A DNA stretch of 64,000 nucleotides from Xenorhabdus koppenhoeferi. GTDB lineage: Bacteria > Pseudomonadota > Gammaproteobacteria > Enterobacterales > Enterobacteriaceae. Below are positions 37,635-48,164 of this stretch, one piece after another (positions within the stretch are counted from its first letter, which is position 1; every line of letters starts with the position of its first letter). The position numbers and the translations under genes are program-made. The DNA is taken from positions 1 to 64,000 of the forward strand of contig NZ_FPBJ01000009.1 in NCBI RefSeq assembly GCF_900116635.1. Direction: 5' to 3'. The notes below the pieces were generated by a model. It did not search any database. It saw only the letters and a program-made list of their open reading frames with translations, and was not told the origin of the DNA.

Positions 37635-38840
37635 TTATGCTTCTGCGTTGCTATCGCGTTTCAGTGTCAGCATAAAGCCTTTTCTACGTGTTTGGGTGGC
37701 TTCTTCGCGTTTCTGCAATTTATCGAGTGCATCGGCAAGCCATGCGTAATCATGAGCATCTGGCCGCTGAGCAAGGGCTGCCTTAAACGCTGTTTCAGCA
37801 CTGATCCATTCACCATGATGTAGTGCAACTTGCCCCATAGTACTGTTGAGCAAAGGTGTTGTACCATGTTGTTTTAACAGGTGAACGAGGGTTTTTTGCA
37901 CGGCTTCGGTATCATTCGCCTTAAGATGTGGAATTAATAGCAGGAGGCGCTCGTCATATTGCTGCTTTAATCCATCCAGAATGATTTTTTGGGCAGTATC
38001 GTGCTCATTGCATTCAATCAAATGTTCGGCCATAGAGACTTGCAGCACGATATCATGTCGGATTTTCCGGCTTTGGTCTTTCCACCAGACTTTCAGCCCT
38101 GTGCAGCCTTTTTCGGCGATAGTTTGATTCATTAATCCAACATAGGCCTGCTGCCGTATTTCATGCATTTTGTCTTCATTATGCAGTTTGGCCTTCATCA
38201 TTGAAGGCAAGATATCAATCAGAGATTGATAAGCCCCTGAAAGTGAATAAGCCCGCTCAGCTAATCGCAATGCTTCAGGATGACGGGGAGCCTGATTCAG
38301 CAGTTTATCCACACCATTGCGTGCCGCATGAACTTCACCTTGTACCAATTGGATACGTACACGGGAAATATCGACAGGAAGTTGATCTTTTTCAGCAACT
38401 TCTGCGGCTCGTTCAATATATTGGTTGGTACGGAAATAATCCCCGCGCTGCTGGGCGGCTTCTGCTGCCAGTAAATAGTTCACGACAGGATATTCGGAAT
38501 GGTCAATATTGCGTGTCATCAGATGTTCAGCCTGCTTAAAGTCCCCTTCAGCGAATTTCAGCAGTGCTTGTCTGGTTTGTGAACGAGCCCGATTACGTTG
38601 ATGTCCACCAAAGATCCAACTATGCGTGGATGAGCTGGTACGTTTTAATCGACGATAGCTCCAGCCGATGAAAATCAGCAGAAACTGTAACAGGAGGAAC
38701 ATAATTACCAGAGCAGTAATGCTGGTGGTGATATTGCGATTGTCCGTCTGGATCAAAACATATCCTTGATGCCCGGACATTACAGGACCAAGTACGATAC
38801 CCACAATGAGGATAATGAAAAGTAATAATACTTTCAGCAT
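37635..38840 (-). CDS. hemY: HemY, inner-membrane TPR protein
   Basis: HemY is a conserved inner-membrane protein at the end of the hemCDXY operon. It is linked to late haem metabolism but its biochemical role is unsettled; it is not the protoporphyrinogen oxidase HemY of Bacillus. The 401-aa protein has two N-terminal membrane helices (about 3-20 and 42-62) and a large helical TPR-like region facing the periplasm, with VVNYLLAAEAAQQRGD and the TPR-like segment APRHPEALRLAERAY. The start ATG at 38840 has GGAGAG 6 nt upstream; a TTG at 38846 overlapping the hemX stop is less likely. It follows hemX closely. Confidence 0.92.
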   Translation of the reverse strand: MLKVLLLFIILIVGIVLGPVMSGHQGYVLIQTDNRNITTSITALVIMFLLLQFLLIFIGWSYRRLKRTSSSTHSWIFGGHQRNRARSQTRQALLKFAEGDFKQAEHLMTRNIDHSEYPVVNYLLAAEAAQQRGDYFRTNQYIERAAEVAEKDQLPVDISRVRIQLVQGEVHAARNGVDKLLNQAPRHPEALRLAERAYSLSGAYQSLIDILPSMMKAKLHNEDKMHEIRQQAYVGLMNQTIAEKGCTGLKVWWKDQSRKIRHDIVLQVSMAEHLIECNEHDTAQKIILDGLKQQYDERLLLLIPHLKANDTEAVQKTLVHLLKQHGTTPLLNSTMGQVALHHGEWISAETAFKAALAQRPDAHDYAWLADALDKLQKREEATQTRRKGFMLTLKRDSNAEA

Positions 38841-38842
38841 GA

Positions 38843-40045
38843 TCAACTCTCCTCAACGGATATTTCTGCCTGACCAGATTTTTCTATTGTGATCGGCTGC
38901 TGCGGTGGCATTTCTGGTTTAGCGTGAGGTTTATCTTCTGCTTTTTTCTGTACAGAATGCGGTAAATTATAGATACGCTTACGCACTAAATCCGCCAATA
39001 TCGGCTGGCTGCTCAGTTGCTCAGGAACCTCAATAGAAAGTGGTCGTTGTACCAGTAATTTAATGTTTTTTAAGAAAACTACTGCATCTGGAGTTGAGGT
39101 ATCAAAATAAGCCGTTACCCATTCTCCAACGTGTTCTAATGCGTCTTTATAAATTTTACTCTGATGGCGGGGAACTGATTGTGCTGCAATTAGCAGCTTA
39201 GAACGGATGTTTTCACGCAGATAAATATTCTGATTAGGTGCCAGCAACGGTTCTTTACTGTTATCACGAGGCACGATAGTAATGAAATTATCCATAAAGC
39301 TGTGCCAGCTATTCGTCAGATTTTCACGCCAGTCAGAGAGCGAGGATGTGACATCATGGTTGTTAGCCACCTCTGGCCCGGTTTTTTTCACTTCATCAGC
39401 CAGACGCAAGTGATCAACTTGGTTGGATAATTGATTCAGAGTCAGGATAATGCCATCCAGATCGAGTTGTTTTATTTTGGTCAGATCATCAATATCAATT
39501 CTGATCGCTGTGCGGGCGTAATTTAGGCTGGGATCATTCATTTCAGCAAGATTCTGGTCAGCATCTTTCAGCAAGGCAATGGCTGTAGGGACATCTTGTT
39601 CACTCCATATTTTTCGGCCCGCCATTTTAACCAGAGCACTTGCTTGAGCCAGTCGCCAGTTTTCGATATCTGTATTTGAAATTGCCGAAACACGGGTTTG
39701 AAGTGTGACTATATGGTTATCTAGCTGCTGGTGTTTATCTTTGGCTTGTTGTAAGGAAGTTTTTAACTCTTCTAGATCAGTGTCAAAATTTTGTTTATCG
39801 GCAGACTGCTGCTGTGCCAGAGAGGTTAATTGCTGCTGCAAAGCGGCATTTTCTGTTCTCAAGGCCACATTCTGTTGTTTATTGTGATAATAAATATAAA
39901 AACCACCAACACCGATTGCCAAAAAAATAGCGATTGAGAGAGTATGACCCACCCACCCATAGCGTTCGGATTTATGGAGAGCCGTTTCAGGCTGCTGAGG
40001 GCGTTTTGTCTCAACCGCATCGGTGGATTGCTTTTGTTCCGTCAT
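38843..40045 (-). CDS. hemX: HemX, membrane protein of the hem operon
   Basis: HemX is a bitopic inner-membrane protein encoded between hemD and hemY. It was once annotated as uroporphyrinogen-III methyltransferase, which the sequence does not support, since there is no SAM-dependent tetrapyrrole methylase domain. The 400-aa protein has a charged cytoplasmic N-terminus, one membrane helix at about 36-54 (TLSIAIFLAIGVGGFYIYY), and a coiled-coil segment (about 60-120, rich in Gln and Leu) before a periplasmic domain. The ATG at 40045 has GGGAT 8 nt upstream; an ATG at 40054 is too close to that ribosome site. Confidence 0.9.
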   Translation of the reverse strand: MTEQKQSTDAVETKRPQQPETALHKSERYGWVGHTLSIAIFLAIGVGGFYIYYHNKQQNVALRTENAALQQQLTSLAQQQSADKQNFDTDLEELKTSLQQAKDKHQQLDNHIVTLQTRVSAISNTDIENWRLAQASALVKMAGRKIWSEQDVPTAIALLKDADQNLAEMNDPSLNYARTAIRIDIDDLTKIKQLDLDGIILTLNQLSNQVDHLRLADEVKKTGPEVANNHDVTSSLSDWRENLTNSWHSFMDNFITIVPRDNSKEPLLAPNQNIYLRENIRSKLLIAAQSVPRHQSKIYKDALEHVGEWVTAYFDTSTPDAVVFLKNIKLLVQRPLSIEVPEQLSSQPILADLVRKRIYNLPHSVQKKAEDKPHAKPEMPPQQPITIEKSGQAEISVEES

Positions 40046-40065
40046 AATGGACATCCCATCTTGGT

Positions 40066-40806
40066 TTATTCCAGCGCCTGCATTAAGGCGTCATTATCTG
40101 CACTTTTGGCTACTTTTATCACTTGCCAGCCCAATGAGCGAGCGATATCGGCAAGGCGTTCGCTGACCACAATCAGGCAGCAACCCAATAACCACGCTTT
40201 TCCATCGCGATCAGTTACTAAGTTATATAACAGTTGCAGCATTTCGCCACTTGTTACGACGATGGTTTTTATACCATATTGCTGCCAGTGACGACTGAAA
40301 TTGGCAGCATGGTATTTGACTGGTTGTCGTGAATAACATTCACAGTAATCCACGTCTCCCCCCCGTATTCTTAATGTAGAGGTAATCACTTCGCGACCAC
40401 CATTGCCCCGGAGCAATAGCACCTTTTTATTACTCATTTGCTGTAATGAGGGGAGTTGCAGTAAATCTTCGCTGGTTTCACCTTTCTCAGACCAAAAAAT
40501 TTTCAGTCCAGTTTGTCGCTGAAACAGCAGGGAAGTTGATTTGCCAATACCATAATAAGATAGCTTATCGGGCCATAACTGGTCTTCTTGAATAAGCTGC
40601 TCATTGGCATAATGAACGGCATTTTTTGATAACAGGAAAACCAGATCTCCCGCCGACAGCCATTGCATTTTTTGTGACAGCAATGGCAAATCCGCCCCCG
40701 GATAAATTTCAATGAGCGGCACACTGAAGGCTATTTTTCCCACAGTTTGCAATCGCTTGACCAACTCCTCTCCTGAGGGGGCAGGGCGGGTGATCAGAAT
40801 ACTCAT
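40066..40806 (-). CDS. hemD: Uroporphyrinogen-III synthase
   Basis: HemD cyclises hydroxymethylbilane and inverts ring D, giving uroporphyrinogen III, the branch point for haem, sirohaem and corrinoids. The 246-aa protein is full length and consists of two similar alpha/beta domains, with [13 protein letters not shown] at the start, [17 protein letters not shown]-type and [11 protein letters not shown] segments. The family is poorly conserved in sequence, so position between hemC and hemX supports the call. It overlaps the hemC stop by 4 nt, indicating coupled translation. Confidence 0.93.
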   Translation of the reverse strand: MSILITRPAPSGEELVKRLQTVGKIAFSVPLIEIYPGADLPLLSQKMQWLSAGDLVFLLSKNAVHYANEQLIQEDQLWPDKLSYYGIGKSTSLLFQRQTGLKIFWSEKGETSEDLLQLPSLQQMSNKKVLLLRGNGGREVITSTLRIRGGDVDYCECYSRQPVKYHAANFSRHWQQYGIKTIVVTSGEMLQLLYNLVTDRDGKAWLLGCCLIVVSERLADIARSLGWQVIKVAKSADNDALMQALE

Positions 40807-41744
40807 TCAGATAAATTCCTCTGATATACGCAGGTCAGAATCTGACGCGCGCCTTTTTCCAATAATTCCTCTGCCAATTCCACTCCAGACTGACGGAACT
40901 CTTCTGGTGATACCACTCTTTCACCACGTACGATCACCGAGCCATCAGGTGCACCAACTAGCGCCCGCAGCCAGATTTTATCTTCCTGCCAGATGGCATA
41001 ACTGCCAATCGGTACCTGACAGCCTCCTTCAAGGCGGGAATTCATGGCGCGTTCAGCCAGAACACAGATTTCCGTTCTGGCGTGATTCAAAGGTTCCAGT
41101 AACTCGCGGGTTTGCTGATCATCAAGCCGACATTCAATGCCTACTGCACCCTGGCCGACAGCCGGCAGCAATAATTCCGGTGCCAATGGCATGCGGATTC
41201 GCTCTTCCAGCCCCAGCCTTTTCAGACCAGCAGTTGCAAGGATAATGGCATCATAATCGCCGTTATCGAGTTTGCTTAGACGAGTACCGACATTTCCGCG
41301 CAAGTCACGGATCACAAGATCTGGACGTAGCTGACGGAGCTGACACTGGCGGCGTAAACTGGATGTACCAACAATACTTCCTACGGGCAGGCCATCGAGA
41401 GAGGCGTATTCTACTGAAACAAAAGCATCCCGTGGATCATCTCGTTCGCAGATTGTGACCAACCCCAAACCGTCGGGAAATTCGACAGGGACATCTTTCA
41501 TGGAGTGGACGGCAATATCAGCTCGTTTTTCAAGCAGTGCCAGTTCCAGTTCTTTAACAAACAGCCCCTTGCCACCTACTTTTGCTAATGGTGTATCGAG
41601 GATAATATCACCGCGGGTTACCATTGGTACTAACTCGACTTTCAGTTCGGAATGAAAATGTTCCAGTTGCTTTTGAACATAGTGGGCTTGCCATATAGCC
41701 AATGGGCTTTGGCGAGTAGCGATGCGAATGGTTTTCATTGTCAT
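40803..41744 (-). CDS. hemC: Hydroxymethylbilane synthase
   Basis: HemC (porphobilinogen deaminase) joins four porphobilinogen molecules into the linear tetrapyrrole hydroxymethylbilane. The 313-aa protein has the substrate arginines in [10 protein letters not shown] and SSLRRQCQL, catalytic Asp in FVKELE..VHSMKD..P region, and the dipyrromethane-cofactor cysteine Cys242 in [10 protein letters not shown]. With the ATG at 41744 the numbering of that cysteine equals E. coli; an alternative ATG lies at 41738, and neither has a clear ribosome site. It is the first gene of hemCDXY and divergent from cyaA. Confidence 0.96.
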   Translation of the reverse strand: MTMKTIRIATRQSPLAIWQAHYVQKQLEHFHSELKVELVPMVTRGDIILDTPLAKVGGKGLFVKELELALLEKRADIAVHSMKDVPVEFPDGLGLVTICERDDPRDAFVSVEYASLDGLPVGSIVGTSSLRRQCQLRQLRPDLVIRDLRGNVGTRLSKLDNGDYDAIILATAGLKRLGLEERIRMPLAPELLLPAVGQGAVGIECRLDDQQTRELLEPLNHARTEICVLAERAMNSRLEGGCQVPIGSYAIWQEDKIWLRALVGAPDGSVIVRGERVVSPEEFRQSGVELAEELLEKGARQILTCVYQRNLSE

Positions 41745-42372
41745 GAATAATTATATTAAGCATGGCGGATTTTTAGCCGCCAGTTAGCCACTAATAAGTG
41801 AGAAAATAGTGTCAGTTTTAACATTTCAATGGTTTTTTTTCCAGTGATGCGAACGCCAGAAAAAAAGCTAAATAGTCTACGGATATACAGTTTATAAGAT
41901 AAAAAGAATTTTAAATATTAAAATAATATTTTATTTAAATAGAGAAAATAAACAAACAGATTGATTTAAAAGCAAATCAGTATTTAGAGTTTAACTTGAT
42001 GATAAAAAACTGCGGATAATATTTAACAATAAAAAATATTATTTGAGGGGATATTTATAGAAGCCTGATGTTTTACAATGCCTTGCATCCTTTATATGAA
42101 AAATAATCAACTACAATGCTTATTATAAAAAACAAATCACGATATCTATTTTGTGATTAACTTAATATTTTACAATGAGTTAATTGTGTTTTAGCTATTG
42201 CAGGGGAGGCGAAAAGGTGGTACTGCGTACTTTACGCTTCGACTGCAAGGTGTTAAATTGATCACGTTTCCGACAATAAGTTTGTAAAAATAATTTTAAA
42301 TAATCTTGCTTTGACAAGTTATTGGAAACAGGGGACCACTGTGGGCACTGGAACAGATATCAGGCGAAACTC
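41745..42372. other. hemC-cyaA divergent intergenic region
   Basis: A 628-bp AT-rich interval holding the hemCDXY promoter on the left and the cyaA promoters and long cyaA leader on the right. I see no supportable small gene. The only element I can name is the CRP-site promoter at 42231-42269. The stretch 41870-42050 consists largely of A and T. Confidence 0.6.
42231..42269 (+). promoter_or_regulatory. cyaA promoter with CRP-cAMP site
   Basis: TGTTAAATTGATCACG at 42251-42266 matches TGTGA-N6-TCACA at 8 of 10 positions, and the surrounding AAGGTGTTAAATTGATCACG equals the E. coli cyaA P2 region as I recall it. A possible -35 TTTACG (42231) and -10 TTAAAT (42253-42258), 16 bp apart, put the -10 inside the CRP site. 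This fits repression of cyaA by its own product. Confidence 0.8.
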
Positions 42373-44973
42373 TTGTATCTCTATATTGAAACGCTGAAAC
42401 AGCGACTGGATGCAATTAACCAACTTAGGCTAGAGCGCGCTACTAACTCAATGAGTGCTGCTTTTAAGCAAGTTTATAGTTTAATTCCAGTATTATTACA
42501 TTATCATCATCAAATGATGCCAGGTTATATCAAAAACAACGTTCCTCATGGAGTTTGTTTTTTTACGCCTGATGAATCACAGCAGTTTTGGATTAGTGAT
42601 CTGGAAGGCCAGCTTTCTGGTGTCTTATCATATAATTCCAATGGTGAATTGCCGATTACGGGAATTTATTCAATGGGCAGCACCTCCTCAATCGGGCAAA
42701 GCTGTTCCTCTGATATTGATGTTTGGGTTTGTCACCAATCTTGGTTGGATCATGATGAAAAAGCACTACTGGAACAAAAATGCTCTTTGATAGAACAGTG
42801 GGCCGTTTCGCTTGGTATTGAAGTCACTTTTTTTCTGATTGATGAAAACCGCTTTCGCCATAATGCCAGTGGCAGCCTTAATGGTGAAGATTGTGGTTCC
42901 ACCCAACATATCCTTTTACTTGATGAATTTTATCGCACAGCGGTCTGTATGGCTGGTAAACGTTTGCTGTGGGCGATGGTTCCGGTGGAAGAAGAAGCAC
43001 ACTATGATGAATATGTTCTTTCCCTCTATGCCCAAGGTGTTCTGACACCAAACGAGTGGCTGGATCTGGGGGGCTTGGGTGAACTGTCAGCAGAAGAATA
43101 TTTTGGGGCGAGTCTTTGGCAGCTTTATAAAAGCGTAGACTCACCTTATAAAGCGGTATTGAAAAGCCTGTTGCTGGAAGCCTATTCATGGGAATACCCT
43201 AACGGCAAACTGTTGGCAATGGAAATGAAACAATATTTCCATGATGGCGCGATTGTTTCCTTTGGTCTTGATGCTTATAGCATGATGCTGGAGCGTGTCA
43301 CTCGTTATCTTACCGCTACGAATGATCTCATCCGTTTGGATTTGGCGCGCCGCTGTTTTTACCTGAAAGTGTGTGAAAAATTGCTGGAAAATCAAGATGA
43401 TAAAGGTTGTACAGGATGGCGTCATCAGATTATATTTCAGTTAGTAACTGATTGGGGGTGGGATGACAGTAAATTGGCTATGCTGGATAACCGTAATTCA
43501 TGGAAAATTGAGCGAGTGCGTGAAGCCCATAATGAATTGCTCGATACCATGATGCAAAGTTATCGCAACCTGATCCGTTTTGCCCGCCGTAACAATTTAA
43601 GCGTCAGTGCCAGCCCGCAGGATATTGGTGTATTGACCCGCAAATTGTATGCGGCTTTTGAAGCCTTGCCCGGTAAAGTGACGCTGGTGAATCCTCAAAT
43701 ATCCCCGGATTTGTCAGAACAAGATCTGACTTTCATTTATGTTCCTCCGGGGCGTGTAAACCGCAGTGGCTGGTATCTTTACAATCATGCCCCAACGATA
43801 GAATCGATCATCGGTCATCAACCTCTGGAATATAACCGTTATCTGAATAAGTTAGTGTCCTGGACATATTTTAATGGTCTATTAACTAAAGAGACCCAGA
43901 TTCATATGCATCACGGGGAAACTCAGTGTGACAGGCATAAACTGTGTGATTTGGTGAATGATATTGCTACCCATTTTCCGATTCGTTTACCTGCACCTAC
44001 GCCAAAAGCGTTATACAGTCCTTGTGAAATTCGCCATTTGGCGATCATCGTCAATTTGGAAAAAGATCCAACAGCCGAATTTTCCAACCAAGTTGTTCAT
44101 TTTGATTTAAGGAAGCTGAATGTTTTCAGTTTTGGTGAATCACAGCAATGTTTGGTGGGTAGCATTGACTTGTTGTATCGCAATTCATGGAATGAAGTGA
44201 GAACTCTGCATTTCAGTGGTGAGCAATCGGTATTAGAAGCACTGAAGACAATATTGGGCAAAATGCATCGGGATGCAGCACCTCCGTCTGGTGTCGAAGT
44301 TTTCTGTTATAGCAGACACTTGCGCGGGCTTATCTGTACCCGTATCCAGCAATTAGTTTCAGAATGTATAGAGTTACGCCTGTCCAGTAATCGCCAAGAT
44401 CTCAATCGTTTTAAGGCGTTGCGTATTTCAGGCCAAACATGGGGTTTATTTTTCGAGCGGTTAAATGTTTCGGTACAAAAATTGGAGAATGCTGTGGAAT
44501 TCTATGGTGCAATTTCCAATACCAAGCTACATGGTTTGCCTGTAAAGATTGATACCAAGGAAAAACACTTGCCGTCTGTGATAGACGGGTTTGCCTGTGA
44601 GGGTATTATCCAGTTTTTTTTCGAAGACATTGAGCAGAAACAAGGGTTCAATATCTATATCCTTGATGAGTCAAACCGGGTGGAAATTTATTCGCATTGT
44701 GAAGGTAGTAAAGAAGAATTGGTGCGTGATATCAGCCGTTTTTATTCCTCTTCGCACGATCGTTTTACTTATGGTTCCAGCTTTATCAATTTCAACTTAC
44801 CGCAGTTCTATCAAATTATTAAGAAGGGCGAGCGTACACATGTAACTCCATTCGTGAATGGTACGTTCCCATTGGATGATTCGGAAGCCAAGGATACAAG
44901 GTTCAATCTTGATGGGCACCTGGAAGGGGCTTGTGGGGCACATGATCCTTACCGTTCTTTATATCACTATTGA
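42373..44973 (+). CDS. cyaA: Class I adenylate cyclase
   Basis: CyaA makes cyclic AMP, the coactivator of CRP, and is regulated by the glucose phosphotransferase system. The protein is 866 aa from a TTG start at 42373, giving [19 protein letters not shown] as in E. coli, which also uses TTG. AGGCGA lies 5 nt upstream; the ATG at 42322 lies in the leader and gives no homology. The catalytic N-terminal half has [18 protein letters not shown], with Gly102-Ser103 and metal-binding Asp114 and Asp116. The C-terminal regulatory half contains [13 protein letters not shown]. The weak start codon is a known brake on cAMP synthesis. It ends in a terminator before cyaY. Confidence 0.97.
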   Translation: MYLYIETLKQRLDAINQLRLERATNSMSAAFKQVYSLIPVLLHYHHQMMPGYIKNNVPHGVCFFTPDESQQFWISDLEGQLSGVLSYNSNGELPITGIYSMGSTSSIGQSCSSDIDVWVCHQSWLDHDEKALLEQKCSLIEQWAVSLGIEVTFFLIDENRFRHNASGSLNGEDCGSTQHILLLDEFYRTAVCMAGKRLLWAMVPVEEEAHYDEYVLSLYAQGVLTPNEWLDLGGLGELSAEEYFGASLWQLYKSVDSPYKAVLKSLLLEAYSWEYPNGKLLAMEMKQYFHDGAIVSFGLDAYSMMLERVTRYLTATNDLIRLDLARRCFYLKVCEKLLENQDDKGCTGWRHQIIFQLVTDWGWDDSKLAMLDNRNSWKIERVREAHNELLDTMMQSYRNLIRFARRNNLSVSASPQDIGVLTRKLYAAFEALPGKVTLVNPQISPDLSEQDLTFIYVPPGRVNRSGWYLYNHAPTIESIIGHQPLEYNRYLNKLVSWTYFNGLLTKETQIHMHHGETQCDRHKLCDLVNDIATHFPIRLPAPTPKALYSPCEIRHLAIIVNLEKDPTAEFSNQVVHFDLRKLNVFSFGESQQCLVGSIDLLYRNSWNEVRTLHFSGEQSVLEALKTILGKMHRDAAPPSGVEVFCYSRHLRGLICTRIQQLVSECIELRLSSNRQDLNRFKALRISGQTWGLFFERLNVSVQKLENAVEFYGAISNTKLHGLPVKIDTKEKHLPSVIDGFACEGIIQFFFEDIEQKQGFNIYILDESNRVEIYSHCEGSKEELVRDISRFYSSSHDRFTYGSSFINFNLPQFYQIIKKGERTHVTPFVNGTFPLDDSEAKDTRFNLDGHLEGACGAHDPYRSLYHY

Positions 44974-45013
44974 TATTAAGAACAGGTAATAAACATATTC
45001 AGAGTAAGGAATT

Positions 45014-45041
45014 AAGCGCCTTATTTTTCAGGCGCTTGTTT
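45014..45041 (+). terminator. cyaA terminator
   Basis: AAGCGCC (45014-45020) and GGCGCTT (45031-45037) form a perfect stem followed by GTTTTG, 40 nt after the cyaA stop and just before the convergent cyaY end. Confidence 0.8.
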
Positions 45042-45059
45042 TGTAAAAATAAAAGGCAA

Positions 45060-45380
45060 TCACGAAAACTGGAATGACTTGCCACTTTGTTCTGTAATGG
45101 CTTGAGCCAGCACAGAGATAAAGCCATTACTGCTACGGTCACAAACCCACTGGTTATCCCGATAGTCAAAATGATAACCACCATTCTTAGTTGCCAGCCA
45201 GATCTGATGGAAGGGTTCTTGGCGGTTAATGATGATTTTGCTACCGTTTTCAAAACTGAGAGTCATCACGCCACCATTGGTTTCACAGTCAATATCTGCA
45301 TCCCCATCGTAATTATCCAGTTGTTCTTCAATATGAAATATCAATTGATCGGCCAATTGATGAAATTCGCTATCGTTCAT
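45060..45380 (-). CDS. cyaY: Frataxin homologue CyaY
   Basis: CyaY is the bacterial frataxin; it binds iron and interacts with the cysteine desulfurase IscS, modulating iron-sulfur cluster assembly. The 106-aa length equals E. coli. The acidic first helix and strand edge ([16 protein letters not shown]) provide iron binding, and [12 protein letters not shown] plus the [14 protein letters not shown] sheet are conserved. It is convergent with cyaA and divergent from lptM, with only 75 bp between the cyaY and lptM starts. Confidence 0.96.
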   Translation of the reverse strand: MNDSEFHQLADQLIFHIEEQLDNYDGDADIDCETNGGVMTLSFENGSKIIINRQEPFHQIWLATKNGGYHFDYRDNQWVCDRSSNGFISVLAQAITEQSGKSFQFS

Positions 45381-45455
45381 GTTTATTTCCTATTTGCTTT
45401 TCAGGGCCTAGCTGCGATTATAGAGAGTATTGGCGCATGAATCACAGGCATTAAT

Positions 45456-45638
45456 ATGATGAAAAAACAACTCCGTTGGTCACTGGCCATCATAACATTA
45501 CTCTTTCTGGTTGGTTGTGGCTTGAAAGGCCCCCTGTATTTTCCACCTGTTGAGACATCAGATGCACACCCCTCTGTAAAAAAGGTGGATACAGTACAAC
45601 CAGCAGATGCGAAGCAACCTATTATAGGTGCCCAATAA
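45456..45638 (+). CDS. lptM: LPS-assembly lipoprotein LptM (YifL)
   Basis: LptM is a small outer-membrane lipoprotein that promotes disulfide maturation of LptD in the LptDE translocon. The 60-aa precursor has a basic start, a hydrophobic core, and the lipobox LVGC with the lipidated Cys21, immediately followed by GLKGPLYFPP, the hallmark of the family. The C-terminal tail is variable. Two ATGs (45456, 45459) are possible. It heads the lptM-dapF-yigA-xerC-yigB series, the enterobacterial order. Confidence 0.92.
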   Translation: MMKKQLRWSLAIITLLFLVGCGLKGPLYFPPVETSDAHPSVKKVDTVQPADAKQPIIGAQ

Positions 45639-45675
45639 TAACGAGTCGGTAATGTGATTGAGATTGGGGTCGTAT

Positions 45676-46500
45676 ATGCAGTTCTCCAAAATGCATGGTC
45701 TTGGCAATGACTTTATGGTCGTTGATGCAGTAACCCAGAATGTTTATTTTTCTCCAGAGTTAATCTGCCGTCTGGCCGATAGGAATACGGGGATAGGCTT
45801 TAATCAGCTTTTGGTTGTTGAAGCTCCCTATGATCCTGACTTAGACTTCCACTATCGCATTTTTAATGCTGATGGTAGTGAAGTTTCCCAATGTGGCAAT
45901 GGGGCACGTTGTTTTGCTCGTTTTGTTCGCCTTAAGAAGCTGACGAATAAACGCGATATCAAAGTCAGTACGCGGGCCGGTCAGATGGTATTGAGCATCA
46001 CAAATGATGATCAAATCTGTGTCAATATGGGAGAACCAATTTTTGAGCCGCAGCGCGTTCCCTTTCGTGCCAATAAGGCTGAGAAAACTTATATTATTCG
46101 TGTAGCTGAACGTACGGTGCTTTGTGGTGTAGTGACAATGGGAAATCCCCACTGCGTAATACAGGTTGAAGATGTGGACACCGCCGAAGTGGACGTACTG
46201 GGATCGGTGTTGGAAAGTCATGAACGTTTTCCTGAGCGGACGAATGTTGGCTTCATGCAGATAATGAGCCGTGGCCACATTCGATTGCGTGTTTTCGAAC
46301 GTGGTGCTGGTGAGACTCAGGCCTGTGGCAGTGGTGCATGTGCGGCAGTGGCTGTAGGTATTCAGCAAAACCTGCTGGATAATCAGGTGCGGGTTGATCT
46401 TCCGGGCGGTTCTCTGCAAATTCACTGGGATGGGCCGGGTAAACCGCTCTTTATGACAGGGCCTGCAACCCACGTTTATGACGGTATGATTCATTTGTGA
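45676..46500 (+). CDS. dapF: Diaminopimelate epimerase
   Basis: DapF interconverts LL- and meso-diaminopimelate, giving the precursor of lysine and the peptidoglycan crosslink residue. The 274-aa length equals E. coli. The two-domain fold carries the catalytic cysteine pair: Cys73 in [10 protein letters not shown] and a second cysteine near 217 in [13 protein letters not shown]. The start at 45676 gives [13 protein letters not shown], the canonical N-terminus; an upstream start at 45658 would add six residues. It follows lptM by 37 nt. Confidence 0.96.
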   Translation: MQFSKMHGLGNDFMVVDAVTQNVYFSPELICRLADRNTGIGFNQLLVVEAPYDPDLDFHYRIFNADGSEVSQCGNGARCFARFVRLKKLTNKRDIKVSTRAGQMVLSITNDDQICVNMGEPIFEPQRVPFRANKAEKTYIIRVAERTVLCGVVTMGNPHCVIQVEDVDTAEVDVLGSVLESHERFPERTNVGFMQIMSRGHIRLRVFERGAGETQACGSGACAAVAVGIQQNLLDNQVRVDLPGGSLQIHWDGPGKPLFMTGPATHVYDGMIHL

Positions 46501-46548
46501 TTGATTCAGTATTTATTGGGTCATTCTTGAAATATGGGGCACTGGAAA

Positions 46549-47253
46549 ATGGGTGAAAAAAACGATCCATTGCATATTGAAAACAGGTTGAATGATCAAA
46601 CAGTAGTGGATTATTTGCTGAATAATCCCGATTTTTTTATCCGCAATGCCAATATGGTCGAGAGGATACGCGTTTCCCATCCAGCGCGTGAGTCCATCTC
46701 TTTGATGGAATGGCACATGAATCGTCAGAGGAAACGTATCCGTTATCTGAAAGACGATTTTATTCATTTGATGGAGCAGGTTAAACAGAATGAAGTGCTG
46801 TTTAGTCATCTATTGCAATTACTGTCCGACCTATCTGGTGCCAAGAGTTTGCAGGATTTTCTCTCCTGTCTGAGTTCATGGTCAAAAACATTGGGGTTAA
46901 GTAACAGTTACATTCGGCTGTTCAGTGACAGATGGCGTCTCGGCGCACCACTGAACTCTCCAGAATTGGCAATTTCCCGCTATACTTTTGAACCTGTACG
47001 CATTAAGCGGTTCGGGGATGGTAATCATTATCTTGGGCCATTACACGGCCCAGAAATTTTGTTGTTGATGCCACAGGCGCGTCATGTTGGCTCGGTGGCG
47101 ATTTCCCTTTTAGGATCACAAGGGAATTTGGGCATGGTAATTTTCAATAGCCATGATAAACAACATTATCACGATGGCATGGGAACTGACCTTCTCGATC
47201 AATTGGCGGAGCTGTTGCCAGGATTATTGTCCCGCTGGATTGAACGCATATGA
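46549..47253 (+). CDS. yigA: DUF484-family protein YigA
   Basis: YigA is a cytoplasmic protein of the DUF484 family, related to GAF-type sensor domains; its function is not established. The 234-aa protein has the typical [16 protein letters not shown] opening, a predicted coiled coil around residues 50-80 ([20 protein letters not shown]), and a C-terminal GAF-like half with [18 protein letters not shown] prefer the ATG at 46549, which gives the E. coli length (235); an ATG at 46534 would add five residues. It overlaps xerC by 4 nt, and yigA-xerC linkage is very widely conserved, suggesting some connection with chromosome dimer resolution. Confidence 0.88.
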   Translation: MGEKNDPLHIENRLNDQTVVDYLLNNPDFFIRNANMVERIRVSHPARESISLMEWHMNRQRKRIRYLKDDFIHLMEQVKQNEVLFSHLLQLLSDLSGAKSLQDFLSCLSSWSKTLGLSNSYIRLFSDRWRLGAPLNSPELAISRYTFEPVRIKRFGDGNHYLGPLHGPEILLLMPQARHVGSVAISLLGSQGNLGMVIFNSHDKQHYHDGMGTDLLDQLAELLPGLLSRWIERI

Positions 47254-48164
47254 CTCAGCTAGTCGATCTTCTGTTAGAGCCTGTGGACGCTTTCTTGCAC
47301 TACTTGCGGGTTGAGCGGCGCTTAAGTCCCTTAACGATCACCAATTATTGTTACCACTTGGCGGTTATGGCGGAAATGTCATTAGAAATGGGGATACGTG
47401 AATGGCAGGAGCTTGATCCTGCTAAAGTCAGAATATTTGCTTCCCGCAGTCGTCGGGCAGGATTGGAATCTGCCAGTCTTGCCTTGCGTCTTTCTGCTTT
47501 GCGTAGCTTCCTTGATTGGATGGTTATGCAGGGAAAACTGGGTGCCAATCCCGCTAAAGCTGTCAGTGCCCCCCGTAAAAAACGCCACTTGCCTAAAAAT
47601 ATGGACGTGGATGAAGTAAACCAACTGCTGAACGTCAATTTTAATGATCCTTTGTCAGTACGTGACAGAACTATGCTTGAAGTAATGTATGGGGCGGGGT
47701 TACGTTTGTCTGAGCTGGTTGGTCTTGATTGTCACCATTTAGATTTGGAAAGTGGGGAAGTCTGGGTACACGGCAAGGGCAGTAAAGAACGTAAAGTGCC
47801 TTTCGGTCGTGTGGCGCAGGAATGGTTGCAGCGTTGGTTGGAAATGCGTGAGCTGTTTGAACCGGAAAGTGACGCGGTTTTCATTTCCAGCAAGAGCGGG
47901 AAAAGGATCTCTGCCCGTAATGTACAGAAACGATTTGAACAGTGGGGTATCCGGCAAGGTGTGAACAGCCATATCAATCCCCATAAATTGCGTCACTCTT
48001 TTGCCACGCATATTCTGGAGTCCAGTGGCGATCTGCGTGCGGTACAGGAATTGCTTGGTCATGCTAACCTGTCAACAACACAGATCTATACGCATCTGGA
48101 TTTTCAGCATTTGACCAAAGTTTATGATGTGGCACACCCCAGAGCCAAACGAGGGAAACCATAA
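47250..48164 (+). CDS. xerC: Site-specific tyrosine recombinase XerC
   Basis: XerC acts with XerD at the dif site to resolve chromosome dimers before division. The 304-aa protein has an N-terminal SAM-like DNA-binding domain (to about 105) and a C-terminal catalytic domain with the full set of active residues: Arg152 (GAGLRLSEL), Lys176 (GKGSKERK), His246 and Arg249 ([10 protein letters not shown]), His271 ([10 protein letters not shown]) and nucleophile Tyr280. It is coupled to yigA by a 4-nt overlap and to yigB by 1 nt. As the housekeeping recombinase in conserved order it is not a sign of a mobile element. Confidence 0.97.
   Translation: MTQLVDLLLEPVDAFLHYLRVERRLSPLTITNYCYHLAVMAEMSLEMGIREWQELDPAKVRIFASRSRRAGLESASLALRLSALRSFLDWMVMQGKLGANPAKAVSAPRKKRHLPKNMDVDEVNQLLNVNFNDPLSVRDRTMLEVMYGAGLRLSELVGLDCHHLDLESGEVWVHGKGSKERKVPFGRVAQEWLQRWLEMRELFEPESDAVFISSKSGKRISARNVQKRFEQWGIRQGVNSHINPHKLRHSFATHILESSGDLRAVQELLGHANLSTTQIYTHLDFQHLTKVYDVAHPRAKRGKP

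Noticed and set aside
47250-48164. Tyrosine recombinase as evidence for an integrated element.
   Set aside because: It is XerC in its conserved dapF-yigA-xerC-yigB context; there are no attachment repeats or phage genes.
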